Shown piece after piece: positions 16,797 to 25,338 of a stretch of DNA of 64,000 nt (positions are counted from its first letter, which is position 1; each line of letters starts with the position of its first letter). The DNA lies in contig CANRPO010000010.1 in NCBI GenBank assembly GCA_947632515.1, forward strand, positions 1-64,000. Reading direction: 5' to 3'. The notes beneath the pieces are model-generated. The model was not told the DNA's origin. It did no database searches and worked only from the letters and a program-made list of their open reading frames with translations. Position numbers and translations under genes: made by a program. This DNA is from an uncultured Lachnospiraceae bacterium (GTDB lineage Bacteria; Bacillota; Clostridia; Lachnospirales; Lachnospiraceae).

Positions 16797-19549
16797 AAAG
16801 ACAGACGGAGAACAAGAGGACGGCGGAAGGACAACTGTATATCATCGGCGCGGGGATGGGGGATCCGCGCACGCTGACGGTGGAGGCGCGGGAGGCGGTC
16901 GGCCGGGCGGCGTTCGTCATCGGCGCGGAGAGGATGCTTGCCCCCTACCAGAACGACAGGCGCTGTATCGCGGCGGGGCGCACCGACGATATTCTGCAGG
17001 CATTGGCGCGGGTGTGCGGGGAGCTGGCCGACGCGCGGACAGTGGCGGTGCTCATGTCGGGGGACAGCGGATTCTTCAGCGGCACGAAACAGCTTTTGGC
17101 CGCCTTAGGAGTCTCGCACGGGGGCAGCTGTGAGCCTTGTCCCGGGGTGGAGTATGCGGTGACCGTGCTGCCGGGCGTCTCGTCGCTGTCTTATTTTTGC
17201 GCCAGGATCGGCAGATCGTGGGAGGACGTGAAGATCGTCAATCTTCACGGAGCCAATGAGAATCTGTGGCAGGCGGCGCTGACCCATGAGAAGGTGTTTG
17301 CCGTCACGGGAGGCGATGTGCGGGAACAGCTCGCGGGGCTTGCGGAGCATGGCATGGGGGACGTCTGCGGCTATGTGGGCGAGCGCCTGTCCTATGAGGA
17401 CGAGCGGATCAGGCAGGGGACGGTGGCGCAGCTGTGCGCCCACGCCTACGACAATCCGGCGGTCCTGTACCTGGAAAATCCCCGGACAGTGGGACATCAT
17501 CTGACCGGGCTGCCCGACGACAGTTTTGCGCGCGGAAAGACGCCCATGACCAAGGCGGAAGTGCGCGCCGTGGTGATGAGTAAGCTGCGCGTGCGGGAGG
17601 GGGAGATCGTCTACGACATCGGCGCGGGCACGGGGGCCGTGTCGGTGGAGCTGTCGCTTGCCGCCTCCAAAGGCATGGTCTTTTCCGTGGAAAAAGATGC
17701 CGACGCGATAGAGTTATGTAAACTTAATAAAGAACGATTTAGTTTACATAACATGAAGATCATCGAGGGGGAGGCTCCCGATGTCCTGCGCGGCCTCCCG
17801 GCTCCCGACGCGGCCTTTATCGGCGGCAGCGGCGGGCGTCTGGAGGAGATCGTCGCCTGTCTGCGGGAGAAGAATCCCTCCGTCCGTCTGGTCGTCAACA
17901 CGGTCACGGTGGAGAGTACGGAGCGCGCGCTCAGGCTGCTGGAGGACGGCTCTTTTGCCCATGCGGAGGCAGTGCAGATCCAGGTCAACAGGATCAAAAA
18001 AGCGGGGAAGAGCCATATGGTGGCGGCGCAGAACCCGGTCACCATTGTGACGGCCACGGGGCGCGGCGACAGGGGCTCGGGAATCGGCGAGGCGTCCGGC
18101 GGCGGGCCGGGGGTGCTGATCGCGGGGAACGGCAGCGGCAGCGGCAAGACCACGTTGGTGTGCGGCATTCTCGCCGCTCTGCGGCGAAAGGGGCTCAGGC
18201 CGCGCGGGTTCAAATGCGGGCCGGATTACATCGATCCCTCTTATCACAGGGCGGCCTCCGGCGTCCCCTGTTACAATCTGGATCCCTTCTTTACGGAGGG
18301 GGATGTGCTGCGGCAGTTATACGAGAGACATATGCGCTCCTGTGACATCGGCGTGGTGGAGGGCGTCATGGGCTACTATGACGGCGTGGGATTCACGGAG
18401 GAGTCCGGCACCTACACTGTGGCGAAGGAACTGGGGCTCCCTGTGATTTTGACCGTGGACTGTAAGGGGATGGGCAGCTCCGTGATGGCGTCCGTGGAGG
18501 GATTTCTGCGCCACAGGCAGCCAAGTTACATCTATGGCGTTATTTTCAACAGGATCGCGCCGCCGCTCTACGAACAGGCCGCGCGCGCGGCGCGGGCTCT
18601 GGGCGTCGTGCCGCTCGGGTATCTGCCAGAGTCGGAGGAGCTCAGGCTGGACAGCAGGCATCTCGGTCTGGTGATGGCGCAGGAACTCGAAGATTTCGCG
18701 GCGCTTGCAGAGCGCATGGGGGAGGCGGCGGCGCGCACCGTAGATCTGGACGGTATTGTGAGACTGGCGCAGACTGCGGTTTCTCCTTCTCGCCCTCTGC
18801 TTGTGCAGATAGATAAAATAACACATGAAACGGAAAACGACGGGGAGCGGCCGGGCTGCAGGATCGCGGTGGCGCGGGACGAGGCGTTCTGTTTTCTCTA
18901 TGAGGACAACCTGAACTTTCTGCGGGAGCGCGGCGCGCAGATCCTGCCCTTCAGCCCGCTGCACGACAGCGCGCTGCCGGAGTGCGACGCGCTGTACTTG
19001 AGCGGCGGCTATCCGGAGCTGTATGCCGCGCAGCTGGAAGAGAATGTCTCCATGCGGGAGGAGATTCGGGAAAAGATTGAGAGCGGCCTGCCTGCGATCG
19101 CGGAGTGCGGCGGTTTTCTGTATCTGCACGACAGAATTCAGGCGGGAGACGAAGGCCCTAAGGGGGAGAAGACTTTTTACAGTATGGCGGGCGTCATCGG
19201 CGCCGATGCGGTGGGAGAGCGGCGTAGGGGGCGGTTCGGTTATATCGAGGCGACACTCGCGAAGGACTGCCTGCTGGGACGTGGAGGCGATACCTTTCGG
19301 GCGCATGAGTTCCACTACTGGACGTCGCTTGCGGACTGCGCCGATCTGGAGATATACAGGCCTGGGAACGGTTCGTCGTGGCGGGAAGGATTCTGCACGG
19401 ACACACTGTACGCGGGATTTCCGCATCTGTATTTCTACGGCAGCCCCAAAGTGGGCGAAAGTTTTCTGCGCGCTGCCGGAGAGTACGCGGCAAGGCATGA
19501 GCGGAAGAAAGACGGAAACAGCGCGGGAGAGCGGACGGAACACAGATAG
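16793..19549 (+). CDS. Triple fusion CbiE-CbiT-CbiA (C5/C15 methyltransferase with cobyrinate a,c-diamide synthase)
   Basis: 918 residues in one open frame from the ATG at 16793. Residues ~14-215 are CbiE (IIGAGMGDPRTLT, LMSGDSGFFSG, VLPGVSSLSYFCARIG). Residues ~250-425 are CbiT (MTKAEVRAVVMSKLRV, DIGAGTGAVSVELS). From ~440 comes CbiA, with a P-loop AGNGSGSGKTTLV, CGPDYIDPSYH and the C-terminal amidase Cys in AIAECGGFLYL (~771). The protein would methylate C5 and C15, drop the C12 carboxyl, then amidate side chains a and c with glutamine and ATP. CbiE-T fusion is well known; adding CbiA is unusual. An inverted motif pair sits in the CbiT part. Confidence 0.93.
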   Translation: MKRQTENKRTAEGQLYIIGAGMGDPRTLTVEAREAVGRAAFVIGAERMLAPYQNDRRCIAAGRTDDILQALARVCGELADARTVAVLMSGDSGFFSGTKQLLAALGVSHGGSCEPCPGVEYAVTVLPGVSSLSYFCARIGRSWEDVKIVNLHGANENLWQAALTHEKVFAVTGGDVREQLAGLAEHGMGDVCGYVGERLSYEDERIRQGTVAQLCAHAYDNPAVLYLENPRTVGHHLTGLPDDSFARGKTPMTKAEVRAVVMSKLRVREGEIVYDIGAGTGAVSVELSLAASKGMVFSVEKDADAIELCKLNKERFSLHNMKIIEGEAPDVLRGLPAPDAAFIGGSGGRLEEIVACLREKNPSVRLVVNTVTVESTERALRLLEDGSFAHAEAVQIQVNRIKKAGKSHMVAAQNPVTIVTATGRGDRGSGIGEASGGGPGVLIAGNGSGSGKTTLVCGILAALRRKGLRPRGFKCGPDYIDPSYHRAASGVPCYNLDPFFTEGDVLRQLYERHMRSCDIGVVEGVMGYYDGVGFTEESGTYTVAKELGLPVILTVDCKGMGSSVMASVEGFLRHRQPSYIYGVIFNRIAPPLYEQAARAARALGVVPLGYLPESEELRLDSRHLGLVMAQELEDFAALAERMGEAAARTVDLDGIVRLAQTAVSPSRPLLVQIDKITHETENDGERPGCRIAVARDEAFCFLYEDNLNFLRERGAQILPFSPLHDSALPECDALYLSGGYPELYAAQLEENVSMREEIREKIESGLPAIAECGGFLYLHDRIQAGDEGPKGEKTFYSMAGVIGADAVGERRRGRFGYIEATLAKDCLLGRGGDTFRAHEFHYWTSLADCADLEIYRPGNGSSWREGFCTDTLYAGFPHLYFYGSPKVGESFLRAAGEYAARHERKKDGNSAGERTEHR
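17713..17752. repeat. Perfect inverted pair of the dispersed motif inside the CbiT coding region
   Basis: GTTATGTAAACT (17713-17724) and AGTTTACATAAC (17741-17752) are exact reverse complements separated by 16 AT-rich bases. The DNA is in frame and encodes IELCKLNKERFSLHNMK, which also fits the CbiT family. The segment is far more AT-rich than its surroundings. Confidence 0.9.
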
Positions 19550-19568
19550 TTTGGAGAGACAGCATCGT

Positions 19569-19697
19569 ATGAAAGTCAACGTGAAACGGGTGCGCTCGGC
19601 AGATGAGGAGCATGCAGACATCTATGCGGCGGAAGTGACTGCGGTGTGTGTGGCGGTCATGATCCGTATTTATGGAGGAAGATACAGACGGGAGTGA
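19569..19697 (+). CDS. Small hypothetical protein
   Basis: 42 residues (MKVNVKRVRSADEEHADIY and so on) with a weak TTGGAGAG binding site before the ATG, 20 bases after the cbiETA stop. It starts with alternating basic residues, has an acidic middle and a hydrophobic AVCVAVMIRI stretch. I do not recognise it. It could be a fragment of a longer gene, or only part of the leader of cobT. Confidence 0.3.
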   Translation: MKVNVKRVRSADEEHADIYAAEVTAVCVAVMIRIYGGRYRRE

Positions 19698-19732
19698 CCG
19701 ACACTGCCTGTGCGGTGACGACGGCGCGCTTG

Positions 19733-19761
19733 CCCCAGCCATGCACCTGTGGTAAAATAGG
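19733..19761 (+). promoter_or_regulatory. Possible promoter before cobT
   Basis: TTGCCC, 17 bases, TAAAAT, with TGTGG upstream of the -10. The ~70-base leader contains AGGAA and TTCCTTCTTTTTT, which could form a weak attenuator hairpin. It is not a cobalamin riboswitch by its visible core. Confidence 0.3.
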
Positions 19762-19825
19762 AAGGACACTCGACGAGCGAAAGCAGACCGGGTTCCTTCT
19801 TTTTTATATTCACAGGTGCAGGGAT

Positions 19826-20905
19826 ATGATGTGTGAAGAAGAATTATGGAAACTGAAAACAGAGCCGCTTGACGTCCATGCCATGGAACAGGCGCGCGCC
19901 CGTCTGGACGATATTGCCAAGCCCATCGACGGGCTGGGGCAGTTTGAGAAGATACTGGTGCAGCTTGCGGGCATACAGAGGACGGCGGATATTGGCTGTG
20001 AACGGCGGGCCGTTCTCGTCATGTGCGCCGACAACGGCGTTGTGGAGGAGGGCGTGGCGCAGACCTCGGACGAAGTGACGGCGCTTGTCGCCGCCAACAT
20101 GGCAGCCGGGCGCTCCTCCGTCAACCGCATGGCGGCGGTGGCCGGGGCGGATGTGCTGGTCACGGACATCGGGATCCGCGGGGCTCTGTCCTGTGAGAAT
20201 GTGAGAGCGCGGAAGATCAGAAACGGCACGGCCAACTTCGCCAGGGAGCCTGCCATGACCAGACAGGAGGCTCTGGCGGCGCTCCACGAGGGGATCGTCT
20301 GGGCGCGGGAATGCCGCGATCAGGGTTACTCGCTGCTGGGGGTCGGGGAGATGGGGATCGGCAACACCACCACGGCGACGGCGGTGTGCTGCGCGCTCCT
20401 GGGGCTGTCTCCGGAGCGGATGACCGGGCGCGGCGCGGGTCTGGACGACGAGGGGCTTGTGCGGAAACGGGCGGTGATCTCCCGGGCCATTGAAGGCTAT
20501 CGTTTGGAGCGGGCGGATGCGCTGACAGTGCTGGCCGCCGTGGGCGGGCTGGATATTGCGGGAATAGCAGGCGTTATGATAGGCGGCGCGCTCTGCCGTA
20601 TGCCCGTTGTGCTGGACGGCCTGATCACGGAGGCGGCGGCTCTCGTGGCGGACAGGCTTGTGCCAAGCGTCAGGCGGTATCTCATCGCCTCCCATTTGGG
20701 GAGGGAGCCGCTCTGTCAGGCGGTGACGGAGGAACTTGCGCTGCATCCTATCATCTGCGCGGACATGGCGCTGGGCGAGGGAACGGGAGCGGTCATGCTC
20801 TTGCCGCTGTTGGATATGGCGCTCAGCGTGTACCGGCAGAACGACTCCTTCGCGCAGATGCACATGGAAGGTTACAGGCGGTACCGGGAGGGAGACGTTC
20901 TATGA
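19826..20905 (+). CDS. cobT: Nicotinate-nucleotide-dimethylbenzimidazole phosphoribosyltransferase
   Basis: 359 residues from the ATG at 19826 (19829 also possible). PIDGLGQFEKILVQLAGIQ, VLVMCADNGVVEEGVAQT with the base-binding Asn, EMGIGNTTTATAVCCAL, TGRGAGLDDEGL and the C-terminal catalytic Glu in LGEGTGAVMLLPLLD are all present. It makes alpha-ribazole phosphate, the lower ligand of cobalamin. Overlaps cobU by four bases (ATGA), so the two are translationally coupled. Confidence 0.95.
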   Translation: MMCEEELWKLKTEPLDVHAMEQARARLDDIAKPIDGLGQFEKILVQLAGIQRTADIGCERRAVLVMCADNGVVEEGVAQTSDEVTALVAANMAAGRSSVNRMAAVAGADVLVTDIGIRGALSCENVRARKIRNGTANFAREPAMTRQEALAALHEGIVWARECRDQGYSLLGVGEMGIGNTTTATAVCCALLGLSPERMTGRGAGLDDEGLVRKRAVISRAIEGYRLERADALTVLAAVGGLDIAGIAGVMIGGALCRMPVVLDGLITEAAALVADRLVPSVRRYLIASHLGREPLCQAVTEELALHPIICADMALGEGTGAVMLLPLLDMALSVYRQNDSFAQMHMEGYRRYREGDVL

Positions 20906-21540
20906 TGCTTGTCATTACGGGGGTGAGCGCAAGCGGCAAGTCCGCCTGTGCGGAGAGGCGGGCCGTGGAGCTTGCCGACGGCGGGCCGCTGTACTATGTC
21001 GCGGCCATGGAGCCCTATGGGGAGGAAGGCAGACGGCGTATCGAGAGACACCGCAGGCTGCGGGAGGGCAAGGGCTTTGTCACAGTGGAGTGTTACCGGG
21101 ATATTGAGAGAGCGGTGGACATGATCGGCCCGCCGCGCTGTATGGAGGCCACGGTATTGGTGGAGTGTATGTCCAATCTGCTCGCCAACGAGATGTTCTC
21201 CCGCGGGGCAGAGCCGGAAACTGCGGAACTTGGGCCGACAGATCCGACCGGGCGGAGCAGCGCGGCGGACGTCTGGCGGGAAGGCGGGGACGAGCGGCAG
21301 CGGCGTCTCCTCGACAAGATGCTGTCCGGGCTGTCCTATCTGTCCGGACAGTGCAGAAATCTCATTGTCGTCACCAACGAGGTGTTCTCAGACGGCGGTG
21401 CTTATGGGGAGGAGACGGAAGTTTACATAAAACTGCTTGGAGCCCTCAATCAGAGACTTGTGGAAATGGCGGACGAGGCGGTGGAAGTGGTGTATACAGT
21501 GCCGCTGCATATCGGGACGCGGAGAGATAACGTTATGTAA
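20902..21540 (+). CDS. cobU: Adenosylcobinamide kinase / guanylyltransferase
   Basis: 212 residues. P-loop VITGVSASGKSACAE, the YVAAMEPYGEEGRRRIERHR block with the guanylylated His, VLVECMSNLLANEMF, and IVVTNEVFSDG fit CobU. An insert (~93-120) of low complexity separates two core blocks. It activates adenosylcobinamide with GTP. The dispersed motif occurs twice: GTTTACATAAA (21421-21431, coding VYIK) and GTTATGTAAAC (21532-21542), the latter containing the stop codon so that the protein ends Val-Met. Confidence 0.94.
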   Translation: MMLVITGVSASGKSACAERRAVELADGGPLYYVAAMEPYGEEGRRRIERHRRLREGKGFVTVECYRDIERAVDMIGPPRCMEATVLVECMSNLLANEMFSRGAEPETAELGPTDPTGRSSAADVWREGGDERQRRLLDKMLSGLSYLSGQCRNLIVVTNEVFSDGGAYGEETEVYIKLLGALNQRLVEMADEAVEVVYTVPLHIGTRRDNVM

Positions 21541-21597
21541 ACTAGGATCCGCTTTGCCTGACACGCGGCCGTTTCCGCGCCGCAGAAAGGACAGGAT

Positions 21598-22371
21598 ATG
21601 AAATCTTTGCTCAACGGTTTTTGCATCGCTTTTTCCATGTATTCCAAGATCCCCGTGCCGAAAGCAGAGTGGAATCAGCGGAATATGAAGTATGCGCTCT
21701 GTTTTTTTCCTGTGATCGGGCTTGTCATCGGGGCGTTTCTCTGGGCGTGGGGCGAGCTGTGCGTCTCTGCGGCGGGGGAGCTTGGCACGATGACCTTCGC
21801 CTTAGTGGGCGCGGTGATCCCGATTATCATAACAGGCGGTATTCATATGGACGGCTTTCTGGACACGGCCGACGCCCTGCACTCCTATGAGAAGAAGGAG
21901 AGAAAGCTGGAGATCCTGAAAGATCCTCATGTGGGCGCTTTTGCGGTGATCGCGGCGATCTGTTACTTTCTGCTCTATGTGGCAGGACTGGCACTGATGC
22001 GGACGCGAAGACAGTTTTTGCTTCTGGCGCTCAGTTTCGTTATATCCAGAACCCTGAGCGGCATGAGTCTGGTGTGGTTTTCGGCGGCGAAGAGAGAGGG
22101 AACGCTGTACTCTTTCGCCTCTGGGGCGGACAGAAGGACGGTGCGGGCAGCGCTCGTCACGATCCTGGCGCTGTGTTTTGTCAGTGCGATTCTGATCTAT
22201 CCTGTGCCCGGCGCGGCCATGTCGCTTGCGGCGATGTGGGTCTGGACATACTATTACTACATGTCGCTAAAGCAGTTTGGCGGCATTACGGGGGATCTGG
22301 CAGGATATTTCCTGTGTCTTTGCGAGTTGTCGAGCGTGTTGGTGATTGGACTTTTAGGAAAAGTTATGTAA
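21598..22371 (+). CDS. cobS: Adenosylcobinamide-GDP ribazoletransferase
   Basis: 257 residues, integral membrane with six or so spans. FSMYSKIPVPKAEW, then GGIHMDGFLDTADALHSYEKKERKLEILKDPHVGAF (substrate-binding acidic motif) and the C-terminal GGITGDLAGYFLC identify CobS. It joins activated cobinamide to alpha-ribazole, giving cobalamin. AGAAAGGA lies before the ATG. As in cobU, the stop codon is within GTTATGTAAAC (22363-22373) and the protein ends Val-Met. Confidence 0.95.
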   Translation: MKSLLNGFCIAFSMYSKIPVPKAEWNQRNMKYALCFFPVIGLVIGAFLWAWGELCVSAAGELGTMTFALVGAVIPIIITGGIHMDGFLDTADALHSYEKKERKLEILKDPHVGAFAVIAAICYFLLYVAGLALMRTRRQFLLLALSFVISRTLSGMSLVWFSAAKREGTLYSFASGADRRTVRAALVTILALCFVSAILIYPVPGAAMSLAAMWVWTYYYYMSLKQFGGITGDLAGYFLCLCELSSVLVIGLLGKVM

Positions 22372-22389
22372 ACCAAATAAAAAGGAGAT

Positions 22390-25221
22390 ATGATGGGCGG
22401 GAAAAAACTGGTGGTGGGCATTCTGGCCCATGTGGATGCCGGCAAGACCACGCTGGCGGAGAGCATACTGTATCTTAGCGGCTCGATCCGCAGTCTCGGG
22501 CGGGTGGATCACGGGGATGCCTTTCTGGATACAGACAGCCAGGAGCGCGACCGGGGTATCACGATCTTTTCCAAGCAGGCGCTCTTCTCCTGGCGGGACA
22601 TGGAAGTCACGCTGTTGGATACGCCCGGGCATGCGGATTTCTCGGCGGAGATGGAGCGCACGCTCCAAATCCTTGACTGCGCAATCCTCGTCATAAACGG
22701 CGCGGACGGCGTGCAGGGGCATGTGCCGACGCTCTGGCGGCTGCTCAGACGCTACGGCATCCCCACGTTCCTTTTTGTCAATAAAATGGATCAGCCGGGC
22801 ACGGACGAGGCGGCGCTTATGCGGGAGCTGAAAGACAGTCTGGACGAGGGCTGCGTTTCGTTTGGCGCGCGGGACGAGGCGTTTTACGAGGAGATCGCAG
22901 TCTGCGACGAGGCGCTTTTGGAACGGTATCTGGAGGCGGATGCGGACAGTGCGGCTGCAAGCGGCGGGGCGCAGACGCTCATCGACCGCGGGACGATCGC
23001 TTCTCTCGTGGCGAGACGGCAGATTTTTCCGTGCTATTTCGGCTCGGCGCTCAAAGTGGAGGGTGTGGAGGAACTGTTGAACGGCGTGGACGACTATACT
23101 AAGATGCCGTCCTATCCGGAGGCTTTTGGCGCGAGAGTCTTCAAAATCGCCAGAGATGAGCGGGGCAGCCGCCTGACCTATGTGAAGGTCACGGGCGGGA
23201 CGCTGCGGGTGAGACAGACGGTGCGGACCCACGGCGGACGCGGGACATCTCTTGGGGAAGACGGGACAGCGCCGGCGACGGAGGAGAAGACAGACCAGAT
23301 CCGCGTGTACTCCGGCAGCAAGTACACGCTGCTGCAGGAGGCGTCCGCCGGGACGGTCTGCGCCCTGACGGGTCTGACTACGACCTATTGCGGAGAAGGA
23401 CTCGGCGCGGAGCAGGGGGACACGGTTCCGCTCCTTGCGCCTGTCATGACCTACCGCGTCGTGCTGCCGGAGGGCTGTGACGTCTATGGGATGTATCAGA
23501 AGTTATGTCAACTTGAAGAGGAGGAGCCGCAGCTCCATATCGTCTGGCGGGAACGGATCAGTGAGATACAGGCGCAGCTCATGGGTGAGGTGCAGATCGA
23601 GATATTGAAAAATATCATCAGACAGCGCTTTGACACAGAGGTAGATTTCGACGAGGGCAGCATCGCCTACCGGGAAACCATTGCCGCGCCCGTGGAGGGC
23701 GTTGGGCATTACGAACCGCTGAGACACTACGCGGAGGTACATCTGCTTTTAGAACCGGGCGAGCCGGGCAGCGGGCTGGTCTTCGGGACGCGGTGCGGCG
23801 AGGACATGCTGGACCGCAGCTGGCAGCGCCTTGTGTTGACGCACTTGCAGGAAAAGGAACATCTCGGCGTGCTGACGGGTTCGCCTGTGACGGATATGCA
23901 GATCACCCTGGTGGCCGGACGGGCGCACTTAAAACACACGGAGGGCGGCGATTTCAGACAGGCCACCTACCGGGCCGTCAGACAGGGATTGTGCAAGGCG
24001 CAGAGTATCCTGCTGGAGCCGGTATACGCCTTTCGGCTGGAGCTGCCGACGGCGATGATCGGGCGCGGCATGACCGACATGCAGGGCAGAGGAGCGAAGT
24101 TCGGCGCGCCGGAGACGGCGGGGGACTGCGCCGTGCTGACGGGAACGGTCCCCGCCGCCCGCATGGCAGGCTACCAGTCGGAGGTTCTGTCCTACTCGGG
24201 CGGAAAAGGCAGACTGTACACGGAGTTCAAAGGCTACGAGCCGTGCCGGAACGCGGAGGAGGTCATCGCAAAGATCGGCTACGACGCGCTGCGGGATACG
24301 GAGAATCCGTGCGGTTCCGTGTTCTGCGCTCACGGCGCCGGATTCGTGGCGGAGTGGGATCAGGTAGAGTCGTATATGCACTTGGACAGAGTGCTGCCGG
24401 AGGAAGAAGAGCGGGAGAACAGCCGCCGTTACAGGGAGGAGAACGCGGCGGGTCGTCAGGGAGACTTGGCGCGGGACAGGGCGGAAAGGGAGACTTCCGC
24501 CGCAGACTTTATCGGGCAGGATGAGATCGACGAGATCATGGAGCGCACTTATGGGACGAAAGAGCGCAGGAGACAGGGCTGGGCGCGGACCATACGCGCC
24601 GAAAGGCATACAGAGGGAGAGGAAAAGCCCGACGGCAAAGAGACGAAAGACGGCTTTCGCCGGTCGAGAGAGACGGGAGCGGCGTCAAGCGCTGCACAGC
24701 AGGAGGAATATCTGCTGGTGGACGGCTATAACATTATTTTTGCATGGGAGGAGTTAAGGGAACTGGCGAAGGAGAATCTGGACAGCGCGCGGGGCAGGCT
24801 GATGGATATTCTGAGTAATTTTCAGGGGTATCGCAGGATGAGGCTGATCCTTGTGTTCGACGCCTACAAGGTCAAGGGGAATCCCGGCAGCACGGCGCGC
24901 TATCACAATATCGACGTGGTATACACCAGAGAGGCGGAGACGGCGGATCAGTATATCGAAAAGGTGACGCATCAGATCGGCAGGAAACACCGTGTACGCG
25001 TGGCGACTTCCGACGGGCTGGAACAGCTCATCATCATGGGCGCGGGAGCGGTCCGCGTTTCGGCGGGCGAGCTGCACGAGGAGATCATGGCGGCGGGCGA
25101 GGAACTGCGCCTGCTGTCCCGGGAACTGCGCGGGAAGTCGCAGGAAGGCAGGAATTACCTTATGGAGGATGTTTCCGACGAGGTGGGAGCATATGTGGAG
25201 CGGACATTGGACGGCGAATAG
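22390..25221 (+). CDS. TetM-like ribosome-binding GTPase fused to a Rae1/YacP-type NYN nuclease domain
   Basis: 943 residues. Residues 1-~670 are an elongation-factor-G/TetM-type GTPase: G1 AHVDAGKTT, RGITIF switch, DTPGHADF, NKMDQ, then domains II-V including GMTDMQGRGAKFGAPETAGD. A charged linker (~672-770) leads to an NYN/PIN-fold domain (~772-925) starting YLLVDGYNIIF, with DAYKVKG, YTREAETADQYIE and VATSDGLEQ, as in B. subtilis Rae1, which cuts mRNA in the ribosomal A site. The fusion suggests one protein that docks on a ribosome and cuts RNA there. Drug resistance is not shown. AAAAAGGAG precedes ATG 22390. It carries a motif variant (23502-23512). Confidence 0.9.
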   Translation: MMGGKKLVVGILAHVDAGKTTLAESILYLSGSIRSLGRVDHGDAFLDTDSQERDRGITIFSKQALFSWRDMEVTLLDTPGHADFSAEMERTLQILDCAILVINGADGVQGHVPTLWRLLRRYGIPTFLFVNKMDQPGTDEAALMRELKDSLDEGCVSFGARDEAFYEEIAVCDEALLERYLEADADSAAASGGAQTLIDRGTIASLVARRQIFPCYFGSALKVEGVEELLNGVDDYTKMPSYPEAFGARVFKIARDERGSRLTYVKVTGGTLRVRQTVRTHGGRGTSLGEDGTAPATEEKTDQIRVYSGSKYTLLQEASAGTVCALTGLTTTYCGEGLGAEQGDTVPLLAPVMTYRVVLPEGCDVYGMYQKLCQLEEEEPQLHIVWRERISEIQAQLMGEVQIEILKNIIRQRFDTEVDFDEGSIAYRETIAAPVEGVGHYEPLRHYAEVHLLLEPGEPGSGLVFGTRCGEDMLDRSWQRLVLTHLQEKEHLGVLTGSPVTDMQITLVAGRAHLKHTEGGDFRQATYRAVRQGLCKAQSILLEPVYAFRLELPTAMIGRGMTDMQGRGAKFGAPETAGDCAVLTGTVPAARMAGYQSEVLSYSGGKGRLYTEFKGYEPCRNAEEVIAKIGYDALRDTENPCGSVFCAHGAGFVAEWDQVESYMHLDRVLPEEEERENSRRYREENAAGRQGDLARDRAERETSAADFIGQDEIDEIMERTYGTKERRRQGWARTIRAERHTEGEEKPDGKETKDGFRRSRETGAASSAAQQEEYLLVDGYNIIFAWEELRELAKENLDSARGRLMDILSNFQGYRRMRLILVFDAYKVKGNPGSTARYHNIDVVYTREAETADQYIEKVTHQIGRKHRVRVATSDGLEQLIIMGAGAVRVSAGELHEEIMAAGEELRLLSRELRGKSQEGRNYLMEDVSDEVGAYVERTLDGE

Positions 25222-25338
25222 GGAAGGACGGCCGATTGCGTGTTTTTTGCTGTTTTTTGAGAGGATTTATGGTAAAATGGACGCAGACCGGACAAAGGCG
25301 TTTGACATAAATACGGCAGAAGGAAACAGAGAGACGAA

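Noticed and set aside
19740-19825. Cobalamin riboswitch ahead of cobT
   Set aside because: The leader is too short and lacks the B12 box and conserved core.
22390-24400. Plain tetracycline resistance gene (tetM/tetO type)
   Set aside because: The GTPase part is diverged and carries a C-terminal nuclease domain. Resistance cannot be claimed from the sequence.
25300-25338. TTTGACATAAAT before the kinase as a motif copy
   Set aside because: It has an extra base within the core. It is better seen as a possible -35 element or chance.
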